Positions 53,961-62,394 of a stretch of DNA of 64,000 nt are shown one piece after another (positions within the stretch are counted from its first letter, which is position 1; each line of letters starts with the position of its first letter). Below the pieces are notes generated by a model that was given only the letters and a program-made list of their open reading frames with translations, made no database searches and was not told the origin of the DNA. Origin of the DNA: Gammaproteobacteria bacterium (GTDB taxonomy: Bacteria > Pseudomonadota > Gammaproteobacteria > Steroidobacterales > Rariloculaceae); assembly GCA_022825505.1 (NCBI GenBank), contig JAJDWR010000074.1, forward strand, positions 1-64,000, read 5' to 3'. The position numbers were made by a program, and so were the translations under genes.

Positions 53961-56038
53961 TCGGCGCTGATTGTGGCGGGAATTCCCAGTCTTCCACGTT
54001 CGGCCATTTCCTGAATCGCGTTATTCTGCTCAACGAAGGTCAGGAAATTCAGCGTGGCAAAGGGAATGAAGGCGGTAATGTGGCCGCCTGACATCACCTC
54101 CTCTGCGACTTCCAGATCATAACCAGTTGCCGGTGCTCCGAAAGGCGCATTTGGCCAAATGTTGCCGTGTGCTATCTGGCCGACTTTTTCTTCCAGCGTC
54201 ATGCGTCCAAGCAAGTCTGCCGCCCTCTCGCCCGCTGGTAAACGCCAGTCTTCGTAGGGATCGAGAGTCCCATTCTTGTTCAGGTCTCTGAACTCAAATC
54301 CGTCGACACCGATCAATGCTACTTCACGGGTCGACAACTCGGCCTGGTCCTTCGTCGAAACCGTTGTGATGGCACTCTCTTTATATCCGTATCGGATTGC
54401 CTTTGCCTGCAACGTTTGGTCAGTACCAATCGAGACTGGCCCTGTGTAAAGCTGCCAGGTGCCTTCATCAATTCGATATCCGATTGAAGCGCCCTCTGTC
54501 ACGCTCGATAGCGTGACGCGCACGAGACCCTCACTATTTGATTCTTGTTCCGCCTGTGGCTCGCTTGTTACTGGCTGTTCCAAACCAGGCCACATCTGTC
54601 CGACCATCTCAGTTTCTGGCACATTGCCCCAGTCGCCGACGTCATCCTGCCATCGCTCAAGAGCGTTGCGCATTCGCACGAGTGCTTTTTCATGACCAGG
54701 TTGGCCTGCGAGGTTGTTCACCTCGTCCGGGTCCTCTGACAGGTCGTACAACTCTTCCGTTGGTCGTGGCGCTGTGAAGTAGAAATTCTGTTCTTCGGTT
54801 AGATTGGTATTTGAACTTTCAGCCCAAAGAACCTTCATGATCGGAAACATGTCGCGAAACTGCAGAGGACGGAAATAGGCAAGCTTTGGCATGTAGTTGC
54901 GAACGTACCGGTATTGCTCGTCACGCACTGATCTTTGTCGGTCGAGTACTTCATCCATGCGGTCTCGCGAGGCATATACGAACTCTCGCGATTCGCCTTC
55001 CAGAAAGTCACGGCCCTGCATAAAGCTCGGCACCTCGACACCGGCCAGCCGTAGTATCGTCGGCGCCAGATCGACGAATGAAACCAGGTTTTCCCTGACA
55101 GAAGTTGCGCCGCGGCCATCGGGGAACCGCACAATCATGGGAACACGCGTGCCCGAGTCGTAGACGGACCGCTTGGCACGCGGAAATGCGTCCCCATGGT
55201 CGGTGGTCCAAATAACAATGGTGTTGTCTGCCAAACCATCTTCTTCCAGAGCCGCTAGAATCTTCGCGACTTCACGGTCCATGAAATGGATATTGTCGTA
55301 GTGCTGTGCAATCGATGATCTGACATCGTCGGTATCGGGAAAGTAAGCCGGCACAGCCACATCCGCTGGATTTGTTACGCGAGGCACCATTCTGTCTCGG
55401 GTCTCTGCGAATGCCTTCAGACCCTGAGGAAAACCGCCATCAACGGTTACCAGACGCGTTTCATGGGTCGAGAGAAGATTGACCATCGCAAAAAACGGTT
55501 TGTCGTCCGGGAGGTGGCGCCAGGTCGCCGGGTCCACAGGCGTCATGAAATCGCCTATGTCTGCATCCCAAACGGTGAACGGTTCACCAAACTGATAGTC
55601 CTTCTTCGCGAAGTTCACCGTAGCGTATCCGGCTGCCCGCAGGAGTTCAGGGAAAGCTTTGACGTCAGCGGGCGGAACAGCTTCATAAGCCTGTACCCTG
55701 GTCCCTGGGACACCCGACGCCGTGCGCATATGATGCGTACCCATTGATGTCGGGTAGACGCCTGTAATCAAAGCTGAACGGCTTGGCGCGCAGACACCAG
55801 AAGCCGTAAATGTGTTGGGAAAACGAATTCCACTTTGGGCGAGCGCGTCGATTGTGGGGGTCATCGCAACCTCGTCACCGAATGCGCCAACACGACTACT
55901 CATATCCTCCGCAACGATCAACAGGATATTGGGTGGCTCCTCGGTCAAGGATGGCTCTGTCTCTGCGCCACATCCACCAGAAGGCACTGCTGCAAGGCCG
56001 AACAGGATGACCGTAGGCAATTTCGATGGCCTGTTCAT
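53951..56038 (-). CDS. Sulfatase lipoprotein fused to a truncated GH3 domain
   Basis: A 695-residue lipoprotein (lipobox ending C23). Residues about 35-480 form a sulfatase with the metal site IVAEDMSS and the canonical formylglycine motif C83-A-P-S-R. A beta-rich linker resembling a chitobiase C-terminal-like module (about 500-575) is followed by about 115 residues of GH3 N-terminal sequence (FRDLNKNGTLDPYEDWRLPAGE..., ending GIPATISADPF) that stop abruptly. The neighbouring GH3 protein has the same opening motif. The stop arises at the junction with a methyltransferase fragment, so the GH3 catalytic half is missing. The start at ATG 56038 is preferred because of the lipoprotein signal. It is downstream of a TonB receptor. 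Confidence 0.85.
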   Translation of the reverse strand: MNRPSKLPTVILFGLAAVPSGGCGAETEPSLTEEPPNILLIVAEDMSSRVGAFGDEVAMTPTIDALAQSGIRFPNTFTASGVCAPSRSALITGVYPTSMGTHHMRTASGVPGTRVQAYEAVPPADVKAFPELLRAAGYATVNFAKKDYQFGEPFTVWDADIGDFMTPVDPATWRHLPDDKPFFAMVNLLSTHETRLVTVDGGFPQGLKAFAETRDRMVPRVTNPADVAVPAYFPDTDDVRSSIAQHYDNIHFMDREVAKILAALEEDGLADNTIVIWTTDHGDAFPRAKRSVYDSGTRVPMIVRFPDGRGATSVRENLVSFVDLAPTILRLAGVEVPSFMQGRDFLEGESREFVYASRDRMDEVLDRQRSVRDEQYRYVRNYMPKLAYFRPLQFRDMFPIMKVLWAESSNTNLTEEQNFYFTAPRPTEELYDLSEDPDEVNNLAGQPGHEKALVRMRNALERWQDDVGDWGNVPETEMVGQMWPGLEQPVTSEPQAEQESNSEGLVRVTLSSVTEGASIGYRIDEGTWQLYTGPVSIGTDQTLQAKAIRYGYKESAITTVSTKDQAELSTREVALIGVDGFEFRDLNKNGTLDPYEDWRLPAGERAADLLGRMTLEEKVGQIAHGNIWPNAPFGAPATGYDLEVAEEVMSGGHITAFIPFATLNFLTFVEQNNAIQEMAERGRLGIPATISADPF

Positions 56039-56174
56039 TCGAGGGATCCCTCGCGATATTTTGGTACGTACAGAAAGTAAACGGCGGAGCATTGCTAGTA
56101 ATGACTCCGCCGCTACGACTTCACGCTCCACGCCACAGGGGGGCTGGCGCGAATTGCTGGTGGCAGCTGTTCCT

Positions 56175-58511
56175 CTAAAACTGTTTCGACAACTCGATTC
56201 CAATAGCGCGCACCGAATCCAGCCCCCATGTTTGCTGCGTTGAGGCGAATCCAGCTGCGTTCTCGCCGGGATCGAAAGCAATACTGGTCGGGACTTTGTC
56301 GTCCGTACAGTTCTTGCAAAACGCTGAGACGCGCAAACCATTCTCAGTCGTGATTCCAGCACTCAAGTTAAGGGTGGTCAAGCTGCCCACCTCCAATAGC
56401 GGCGAACCTACCCCATAAGCCACTTGCGAACGGTAGTAAACACTTCCTTGGAAAAAACCGTCCAAACTATCGGTGATTGGCGCCTCATAGACAGCCTGTA
56501 AACTCGATGTTACGTCGGGCGCCAACGGCGTAGAAAACCCGGACGCGTCGAAAAAGGCATCACCTGGACCGCAGGTTGCCGCGTCCGGTGTGCAAGAAGC
56601 TGCGGCAAACTCATCGAAAGTTGAGTCAAGGAATGCCAGTTCCCAGTTAACTGAGAATGCATCGGAGAGCAGTGCTCTTAGCGAGACTTCTGCACCTTGC
56701 GATGTGACGGTGGCCGCGTTTTGAATAATGAAGGCTTGTGCATCGATATTGAATGACTGTGCCTGATAATTATCGAATTCGGTGAAGAATGCGGATATGT
56801 TGAATACGAGTCGGTCATCCATCCATTCACTTCGGTAGCCGAGTTCGACCGTTGTCGACACCTCGTCCTGAACAGCAAATGGAATGTTGGGATCGTCAAG
56901 ATTCTCGGTATTAAAACCCGGCGCCTTATAGCCTTGGCCAACCGACGCGTAGATCATGGCCCGATCCGATACATCATATTTGCCGGCTAGCTTCCAACTG
57001 AAATTGGTGTTGTCAATGGAATCCTGAAAAAGACCGCTCGGTCCTCCGATATTGACGAAGTAGTTGCGCTGAGTCTGGAGAACCGACGTGGACACGTCAT
57101 CTCGTGTTACTCGCGCACCAACGGTTGCTGTAAACCTGTCGGTCAGGAAGAAGTCAAACTGACCAAAGGCCGCGATGCTCTCGATATCCAACTCTGTGGC
57201 GCCATCGCTACCCAGAAAGACGTCGTTGCTGACGTTACATGCCGGCGGTGGCCCAGGCATGGGATCAGCGCCGACGCAGAACGGGAACCCGACAGCAATG
57301 AATGGCGGAGGCCCCGCAACATCCAGTGCGTCGAAAATTTCGGACGACAAATCGAAGTAATAAACACCAAACTGGCCCGAATACGCTTCCGTTTGAGGAA
57401 GAACGAACCGCAACTCGTTCGAGAACTGAGTCAGATCGTTCGTGTTAGGGTTGTCTACGATATCCTGACCTGCGTGAAAATCGTTGTGCAGGTTTTGCTT
57501 GCCTTCAAATGTGCGCCACCCCGTGATATTCACGAGACTTATGCCATTGTCAAACTCGTATCCGATTGTACTAACCAGACCGCCGGTCTCCTCATCCCTA
57601 AACATCTGACCATCTGAGTTGTTGGTGAGGTTCTCCGGGCCAGGGACAATTCCGTCCGCATCCATGATCGGCTCAAGGTCGCTGCCAGCACCGACAAGAC
57701 GGAATGTACGTCCGAACCGGCCGCCTGTGCCTGTGTTTTCATTGTAGTCCGCGATGAGGTATACGCTCCAGGGACCGTCTTCATACAAGTACTTCGCTTT
57801 AAACCCGATACGATCTTGATCCAAATCGACGCGTACATCACTGGGGTTGGGAAAGACGTTATCAATTATGGAGTCTTGATCGGAAAAGAATGCGTTAAAG
57901 CGGAAAGCCGAGTTCTCTCCAGCCGGCACATTCAGAGTACCCCGATAGATCATTCCGCTCGCATCGTCCGGCGTACTGTTTCGGACGAGATACTCTGCGC
58001 TGAAATCCCCATCAAACGCTTCAGGGTCAGGTTGCCGGGTAGCGACATTTACCAGGCCCGCAGAAGCGTTCTTGCCAAACAGGAGACCTTGGGGACCATT
58101 CAAGACTTGAACGGAATCGACGTCGATAAACGGAATAAACGCCATAGCATTTCTGCCATAGTTTACGCCGTCGATCATCAACGCCACGCTGGGATCTATC
58201 GTCTCTGCGAAAATCTGCGATCCGATTCCGCGGATAGCAAACGTATTGTCTTGCCCGACCTGCAATGTCGGCGCTGCAAGAGGCAGCTGAGTCAATTCGT
58301 TTATGCTTCTTTGTAAAAGCGCATCGCCGCTAACCGCCGTCAAACTTACGGGCACGTCTTGAAGGTTTTCCTCGCGACGTTGCGCAGTCACGATGATTTC
58401 GTCAATCGTACGGGCCCCGTCTGACGACTCATCATCCTGAGCCTTTGCGGCAGAAAAGGCCGTTAGCGCGAGACACGCTGCAACCAGTAACTGCCATTGA
58501 TAAGTCTTCAT
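56175..58511 (-). CDS. TonB-dependent outer-membrane receptor
   Basis: A 778-residue receptor with a signal peptide (about residues 1-24), a TonB-box-like segment (IDEIIVTAQRREENLQDVPVS), a plug domain (IRGIGSQIF...VLNGPQGLLFGKNASAGLVNV) and a beta-barrel ending in LSKQF. It is of the class that imports large or polymeric substrates. It precedes the sulfatase-GH3' gene on the same strand (136-bp gap), so import of a sulfated glycan fragment is a reasonable guess. Base composition is visibly more AT-rich than in the flanking catabolic genes. A GAGGGT ribosome-binding site lies upstream of the ATG. Confidence 0.93.
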   Translation of the reverse strand: MKTYQWQLLVAACLALTAFSAAKAQDDESSDGARTIDEIIVTAQRREENLQDVPVSLTAVSGDALLQRSINELTQLPLAAPTLQVGQDNTFAIRGIGSQIFAETIDPSVALMIDGVNYGRNAMAFIPFIDVDSVQVLNGPQGLLFGKNASAGLVNVATRQPDPEAFDGDFSAEYLVRNSTPDDASGMIYRGTLNVPAGENSAFRFNAFFSDQDSIIDNVFPNPSDVRVDLDQDRIGFKAKYLYEDGPWSVYLIADYNENTGTGGRFGRTFRLVGAGSDLEPIMDADGIVPGPENLTNNSDGQMFRDEETGGLVSTIGYEFDNGISLVNITGWRTFEGKQNLHNDFHAGQDIVDNPNTNDLTQFSNELRFVLPQTEAYSGQFGVYYFDLSSEIFDALDVAGPPPFIAVGFPFCVGADPMPGPPPACNVSNDVFLGSDGATELDIESIAAFGQFDFFLTDRFTATVGARVTRDDVSTSVLQTQRNYFVNIGGPSGLFQDSIDNTNFSWKLAGKYDVSDRAMIYASVGQGYKAPGFNTENLDDPNIPFAVQDEVSTTVELGYRSEWMDDRLVFNISAFFTEFDNYQAQSFNIDAQAFIIQNAATVTSQGAEVSLRALLSDAFSVNWELAFLDSTFDEFAAASCTPDAATCGPGDAFFDASGFSTPLAPDVTSSLQAVYEAPITDSLDGFFQGSVYYRSQVAYGVGSPLLEVGSLTTLNLSAGITTENGLRVSAFCKNCTDDKVPTSIAFDPGENAAGFASTQQTWGLDSVRAIGIELSKQF

Positions 58512-58553
58512 TTGTTACCCTCACGGAACGATTTCGCATGGCCTGTACATTCG

Positions 58554-58578
58554 AGGCACTATGCTTCGTATTGTGCCT
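58554..58578. promoter_or_regulatory. Dyad-symmetric site upstream of the TonB receptor
   Basis: The 25-bp element AGGCACTAT...GTATTGTGCCT has perfect 6-bp outer arms (AGGCAC/GTGCCT) with further matched positions inside. It lies 43 bp before the receptor start and may be an operator. Confidence 0.4.
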
Positions 58579-58599
58579 ATGCTAACGCTACTCACTTCA

Positions 58600-58658
58600 T
58601 AATTGAAATCGTTTATTGTGATTAAAAATGATTCGTATTGTTTATAGATTCATTTGGG
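58600..58658 (+). promoter_or_regulatory. AT-rich block with a copy of the LysR-upstream motif
   Basis: This AT-rich stretch includes TTGTTTATAGATTCA at 58639-58653, identical to 44842-44856 upstream of lysR, and sits directly before the duplicated FAH tail. It looks like a second copy of the cluster's regulatory region brought next to the FAH remnant by deletion or duplication. Confidence 0.5.
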
Positions 58659-58735
58659 GCGCGCCAGACCGGTGCCCGGAGCGTGTTCGGCGCCATCGAT
58701 CAACGCGTGGTGGAGCACCGAACGCCGCGTTGAGT
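58659..58735 (+). pseudogene. Remnant of a FAH-family gene 3' end
   Basis: The frame ARQTGARSVFGAIDQRVVEHR ends with a TGA at 58733-58735. It is the last ~24 codons of a FAH gene, matching 49848-49910 at 60 of 63 bases. No upstream part of the gene is present. The rest of the gap up to the next gene (58736-58940) shows no clear feature beyond moderately AT-rich sequence (58790-58850) that may hold a promoter. Confidence 0.85.
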
Positions 58736-58940
58736 TGGGCGGGCAACGCTGAGCCAGGAAAATCGTTGCTGGACCAACGCAAGAGATACATCAGAACATC
58801 TTATACTGTTCGAAGTATTCATTATTTGATATTTCGGCAATGTCGCCAGTATTCTGGCTCTCTTGCAGCGCGCTGCGGAAGCCTCTTTTGAACGTGATCG
58901 GCAATCGGAAAAAGAATTCACGCACAGGGGCCAACTGGAC

Positions 58941-59915
58941 GTGGACGCCCCGTTAAATCACGTCATCAAGGTACTGGCCTACTTCGATGAGCCCGAGCGC
59001 AGTGCCATGCGCTGCGAAAGGCTCGCGCACAAGTTCGCCAATGTCGAAGTCAGCGTGGCGAGCAGCTTCGAGGAAGCCACCCGGGCGCTTGAAGAAGCAG
59101 AGGTGCTGATCACCATTGGTCACCAACTCGGCAGTAACGCCGGGAAAATATATCGGCGGGCGCAAAAGCTCAGGTGGGTGCAGTCGTTCGGCAGCGGTGT
59201 CGACAATATCTGCGGCCATCCCGATTTGCCGGACGGTGTGACTGTGACGCGGGTCCACGGACTGCATGGCCCGCAAATGTCCGAAGCGGCATTCGCCGGC
59301 ATGCTGGCGTTCGCCCGGCACATTCCCGAACTCGTCAGGAACCAGGACCGTGCGAGATGGGCCAAGCCGAATTCGACCGTACTCTTCGGGAAGACGGTCG
59401 GCATCTTCGGCCTCGGCGCCATTGCCAATGACCTGGCTCCGCGGTGCCGCGCATTCGGGATGAAGGTCATCGGCATCACGGGCACGCGAACCGAGGTCCC
59501 CGGTTTCGACCGTGTTTTCAACACCGGCGATCTTGAAACGGCAGTGGCCGAACTCGACTATTTCGTGGTGCTTACGCCGTACTCCGGGAAGACGCACCAC
59601 ATCGTCAGCAAGCGTATCCTTGCCGCCATGCGAGACACTGCCGTGCTCGTCAACCTGTCCAGAGGCGGCGTTGTCGATGAGGAGGCGCTGCTCGACGCGC
59701 TGGACAACGAATTAATCGCCGGGGCCGCCGTCGACGTGTTCGAGCAGCAGCCGTTGCCTGCCGGCAGCCGGTTCTGGTCGCACCCGCGAGTCTACGTGAC
59801 ACCGCACACAGGCGGCTTCCACACGGGCTACCCCGAACTCGCGTACGCCGCCGTGTCGGACAACATCGCGCGATACCTCGAAAGCGGAGTGGCTGCCCTT
59901 CGGAACAAGGTCTGA
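58941..59915 (+). CDS. D-2-hydroxyacid dehydrogenase family protein
   Basis: A 324-residue NAD-dependent dehydrogenase. The coenzyme loop is GKTVGIFGLGAIANDLA (GxGxxA variant), and the catalytic residues are Arg in NLSRGGVVDEEAL, Glu in AAVDVFEQQPLP and His in VTPHTGGFH. The GTG at 58941 is chosen because upstream codons (open back to TTG 58863) do not resemble the family; the start remains uncertain. It probably reduces a 2-keto acid or oxidises a 2-hydroxy acid produced by the FAH-type step, and continues the catabolic cluster interrupted by the mosaic. Confidence 0.85.
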   Translation: MDAPLNHVIKVLAYFDEPERSAMRCERLAHKFANVEVSVASSFEEATRALEEAEVLITIGHQLGSNAGKIYRRAQKLRWVQSFGSGVDNICGHPDLPDGVTVTRVHGLHGPQMSEAAFAGMLAFARHIPELVRNQDRARWAKPNSTVLFGKTVGIFGLGAIANDLAPRCRAFGMKVIGITGTRTEVPGFDRVFNTGDLETAVAELDYFVVLTPYSGKTHHIVSKRILAAMRDTAVLVNLSRGGVVDEEALLDALDNELIAGAAVDVFEQQPLPAGSRFWSHPRVYVTPHTGGFHTGYPELAYAAVSDNIARYLESGVAALRNKV

Positions 59916-59925
59916 GTATCGGAAG

Positions 59926-61110
59926 TTGGACGAACGGCTGAACACGCCCATTTCGACGGCCGAACTGGAGCGGCGTTGGCAGGCAACGCGGGCTGCGATG
60001 CAGGCGGAGGGCATCCACGTCCTGATCATGCAGGCCAACAACGACTTCATGGGCGGATACCCCAAGTGGTTCACGGATATTCCCTCGACCCAGGGCTACG
60101 CCGACATCGTGACGTTTCCCGCCGACGACGGCATGACCGTCATCAGCCAGGGGCCGTTCGGACAGGACAGGGAGATTTCCTCCGACGACCCTGTATGGCG
60201 CGGTGTGTCCCGCCTCCTGACGGCAGCCTATTATTCGACCGCGAGCTACTGCCACCGCTACGACGCCGAGCTGGCTGCCAGGGCGCTGAAACCCTATGCG
60301 AAAGGCACGATCGGTCTCGTAGGCCTGTCCACGCTTTCGCATTACCTGGCGGACCATCTGCGCGAAGAGTTCCCCGGTGCGAAATACGTCGATGCGTCCA
60401 GCCTCGTGGACCGCATCAAGGCGATCAAGAGTGCCGAAGAGATCGAACTGATCAGGGGTGTGGCGGCATTGCAGGACAACGCGATGCGAGCGGCGTTCGA
60501 CGCCTTCGAACCCGAAAAGCTCGATCGCGACATCACCGCGGCGGCCGAATATGTCAGCCAGAAGATGGGCAGCGAGCAGGGCCTGTACATGTGTGCCTCG
60601 TCGCCTATCGGTTCGCCGGCGTTTTTCAGGAACCGCCACTTTCAGAACCGCAAAATACGGCAGGGCGACCAGTTGGCCATACTCATCGAGAACAGCGGCG
60701 CCGGCGGCCACTATCTTGAAATCGGCCGCACGGCGACTCTTGGCAGGGCGACTGACATCATGCACCGCGAATTCGAGTTCACGCTGCAAGCACGCGCGTT
60801 CATGCTGGAAATGCTGCGCCCGGGCGCGTCTTCAAGCGATGTCTGGGACCGGTACAACGACTTCATGCGATCGCACGGCAAGCCCGAAGAGGAGCGGCTG
60901 CATTGCCACGGCCAGGGTTATGACCTCGTCGAGCGCCCGTACGTTCGCTTTGACGAGCCCATGCAACTCGAATCCGGCATGGTGGTCGCCTGTCATCCCG
61001 GATTCGTAAATGACGGGGGTTTTCACTGGGTGTGTGACGCCTTTCTGATCGGCGAAGAACGCACGGAGCGCCTGCACCGGTTTCCGGAAGAGATCGCGGA
61101 GATCATGTGA
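59926..61110 (+). CDS. M24-fold (creatinase/Xaa-Pro peptidase-like) hydrolase with altered metal ligands
   Basis: A 394-residue two-domain protein of the creatinase/aminopeptidase P fold, with the N-terminal domain at about 1-170 and the pita-bread domain after RIKAIKSAEEIELIRGV. The usual metal ligands (Asp, Asp, His, Glu, Glu) are largely replaced: the first pair reads ENSGAGGHYLEIGRT, the histidine is in HCHGQGYD, and the last positions read ACHPGF and VCDAFLI. This recalls metal-independent members such as creatinase or ectoine hydrolase. It begins with TTG 10 bp after the dehydrogenase, so the start is uncertain. Confidence 0.82.
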   Translation: MDERLNTPISTAELERRWQATRAAMQAEGIHVLIMQANNDFMGGYPKWFTDIPSTQGYADIVTFPADDGMTVISQGPFGQDREISSDDPVWRGVSRLLTAAYYSTASYCHRYDAELAARALKPYAKGTIGLVGLSTLSHYLADHLREEFPGAKYVDASSLVDRIKAIKSAEEIELIRGVAALQDNAMRAAFDAFEPEKLDRDITAAAEYVSQKMGSEQGLYMCASSPIGSPAFFRNRHFQNRKIRQGDQLAILIENSGAGGHYLEIGRTATLGRATDIMHREFEFTLQARAFMLEMLRPGASSSDVWDRYNDFMRSHGKPEEERLHCHGQGYDLVERPYVRFDEPMQLESGMVVACHPGFVNDGGFHWVCDAFLIGEERTERLHRFPEEIAEIM

Positions 61111-61137
61111 GGCACAGCGCCCTCAACGGAGCAGAAA

Positions 61138-62370
61138 TTGAGCAACACGGTATTCAACAACGTCATGATTTACGACGGCACGTCGCCGGAGCGCTTTTCC
61201 GGCAGCGTGCGCGTCGAAGAGAACCGCATCATGGCCGTCGCCCGCAATGGGGAATCCACCCCCGCCGGCGACGCCAGGGTGATTGACGGCAAGGGGGCCA
61301 CCCTCATGCCGGGACTCACTGACGTGCATACGCACCTGGGATTCGGCTCGAGCGTCGAAAGGATCAACCCGCCGGGTCATCATCCAGCGGAGTTTGCGTC
61401 CCTGATCGAAGCGCACTGCGGCCGCGTCATGCTCGACCACGGCTTCACCAGCGGCTTCTCGGGCGGGTCGATGTCGGTCCAGGCGGAACTGGCGGTCAAA
61501 CAGGCCTTCGACAGCGGACTTCTGCCCGGACCCCGACTGGTTACCTCCTCATTCGAACGAGTCCCGGGCGGCCCCATGGGCCCGATGTACAAGTTCAAGG
61601 GCTGCAAGGCCCGCGAGTGCAACCCTGCGGAAGTGGCCGGATTCGTGGACGAGATGGCGGACCTGGGCGCGCAGGCCGTCAAGTTCCTGCTCAACGGCGT
61701 GAGCGCGTTCGATCCGGGCACGAACATGGGTGAACAGTTCTACGACGAGGAAGTGCTGGCCGCCGGCGAAGCGGCGAAGGCCAGGGGCGTGCTGTTGACG
61801 GCCCATTGCTATACGGCGCACTCGATCAAGCTGGCGATCAGGGCCGGTTTCCGGACGCTGTATCACCTGACCTATGCCGACGAGGAATCCTACGATGCCA
61901 TCGAGGCCAACAGGGACAAACTGTTTGTCGGACCGGCGCCGGGCATCGTCGAGGCCGATCTCCTGCGGGCGCCGAGGTTCGGTGTGATGGCGAGCGAAGA
62001 GCAGGTCGCCGAACAGGAGGACGCCGTGGATCGTGTCAAGGTCATGGGCCGGGAACTGCGCAAGCGCGGCATCCGCGCACTGCCCGGCGGCGACTACGGC
62101 TTTCCGTGGAACCCGGTCGGCAGGAACGCGCGCGATCTGGAGCTGTTCGTGGAGTGGTTCGGCTACGAGCCGCACGAGGTGTTGCATGCCGCCACCGCAT
62201 TGGGGGGCGAAGCCATGGAGATGGGCGATGAGCTTGGGCAGATCCGGGAGGGCTTTCTGGCCGACATGCTGCTCGTAGACGGCGATCCGACGAAGGACAT
62301 CTCGGTTATCGCCGACAAGGACAACCTAAAGGTGATCATGAAGGACGGCCGGCTGCACAAGGGCGGATGA
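61138..62370 (+). CDS. Amidohydrolase (metal-dependent, imidazolonepropionase-like)
   Basis: A 410-residue amidohydrolase-superfamily protein with the N-terminal metal motif DVHTHLGFG, a probable carboxylated lysine in AVKFLLNGVS, histidines in LTAHCYTAHS and LYHLTYAD, and the aspartate in LPGGDYGF. The terminal beta-sandwich (ADMLLVDGDPTKDISVI) is typical. TTG start with GGAG upstream. It is the last gene of the dehydrogenase-M24-amidohydrolase group and may open a cyclic amide or hydrolyse an amide-linked intermediate. Confidence 0.88.
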   Translation: MSNTVFNNVMIYDGTSPERFSGSVRVEENRIMAVARNGESTPAGDARVIDGKGATLMPGLTDVHTHLGFGSSVERINPPGHHPAEFASLIEAHCGRVMLDHGFTSGFSGGSMSVQAELAVKQAFDSGLLPGPRLVTSSFERVPGGPMGPMYKFKGCKARECNPAEVAGFVDEMADLGAQAVKFLLNGVSAFDPGTNMGEQFYDEEVLAAGEAAKARGVLLTAHCYTAHSIKLAIRAGFRTLYHLTYADEESYDAIEANRDKLFVGPAPGIVEADLLRAPRFGVMASEEQVAEQEDAVDRVKVMGRELRKRGIRALPGGDYGFPWNPVGRNARDLELFVEWFGYEPHEVLHAATALGGEAMEMGDELGQIREGFLADMLLVDGDPTKDISVIADKDNLKVIMKDGRLHKGG

Positions 62371-62394
62371 GCCTTCCCTCCTGCCGGAGTGACC

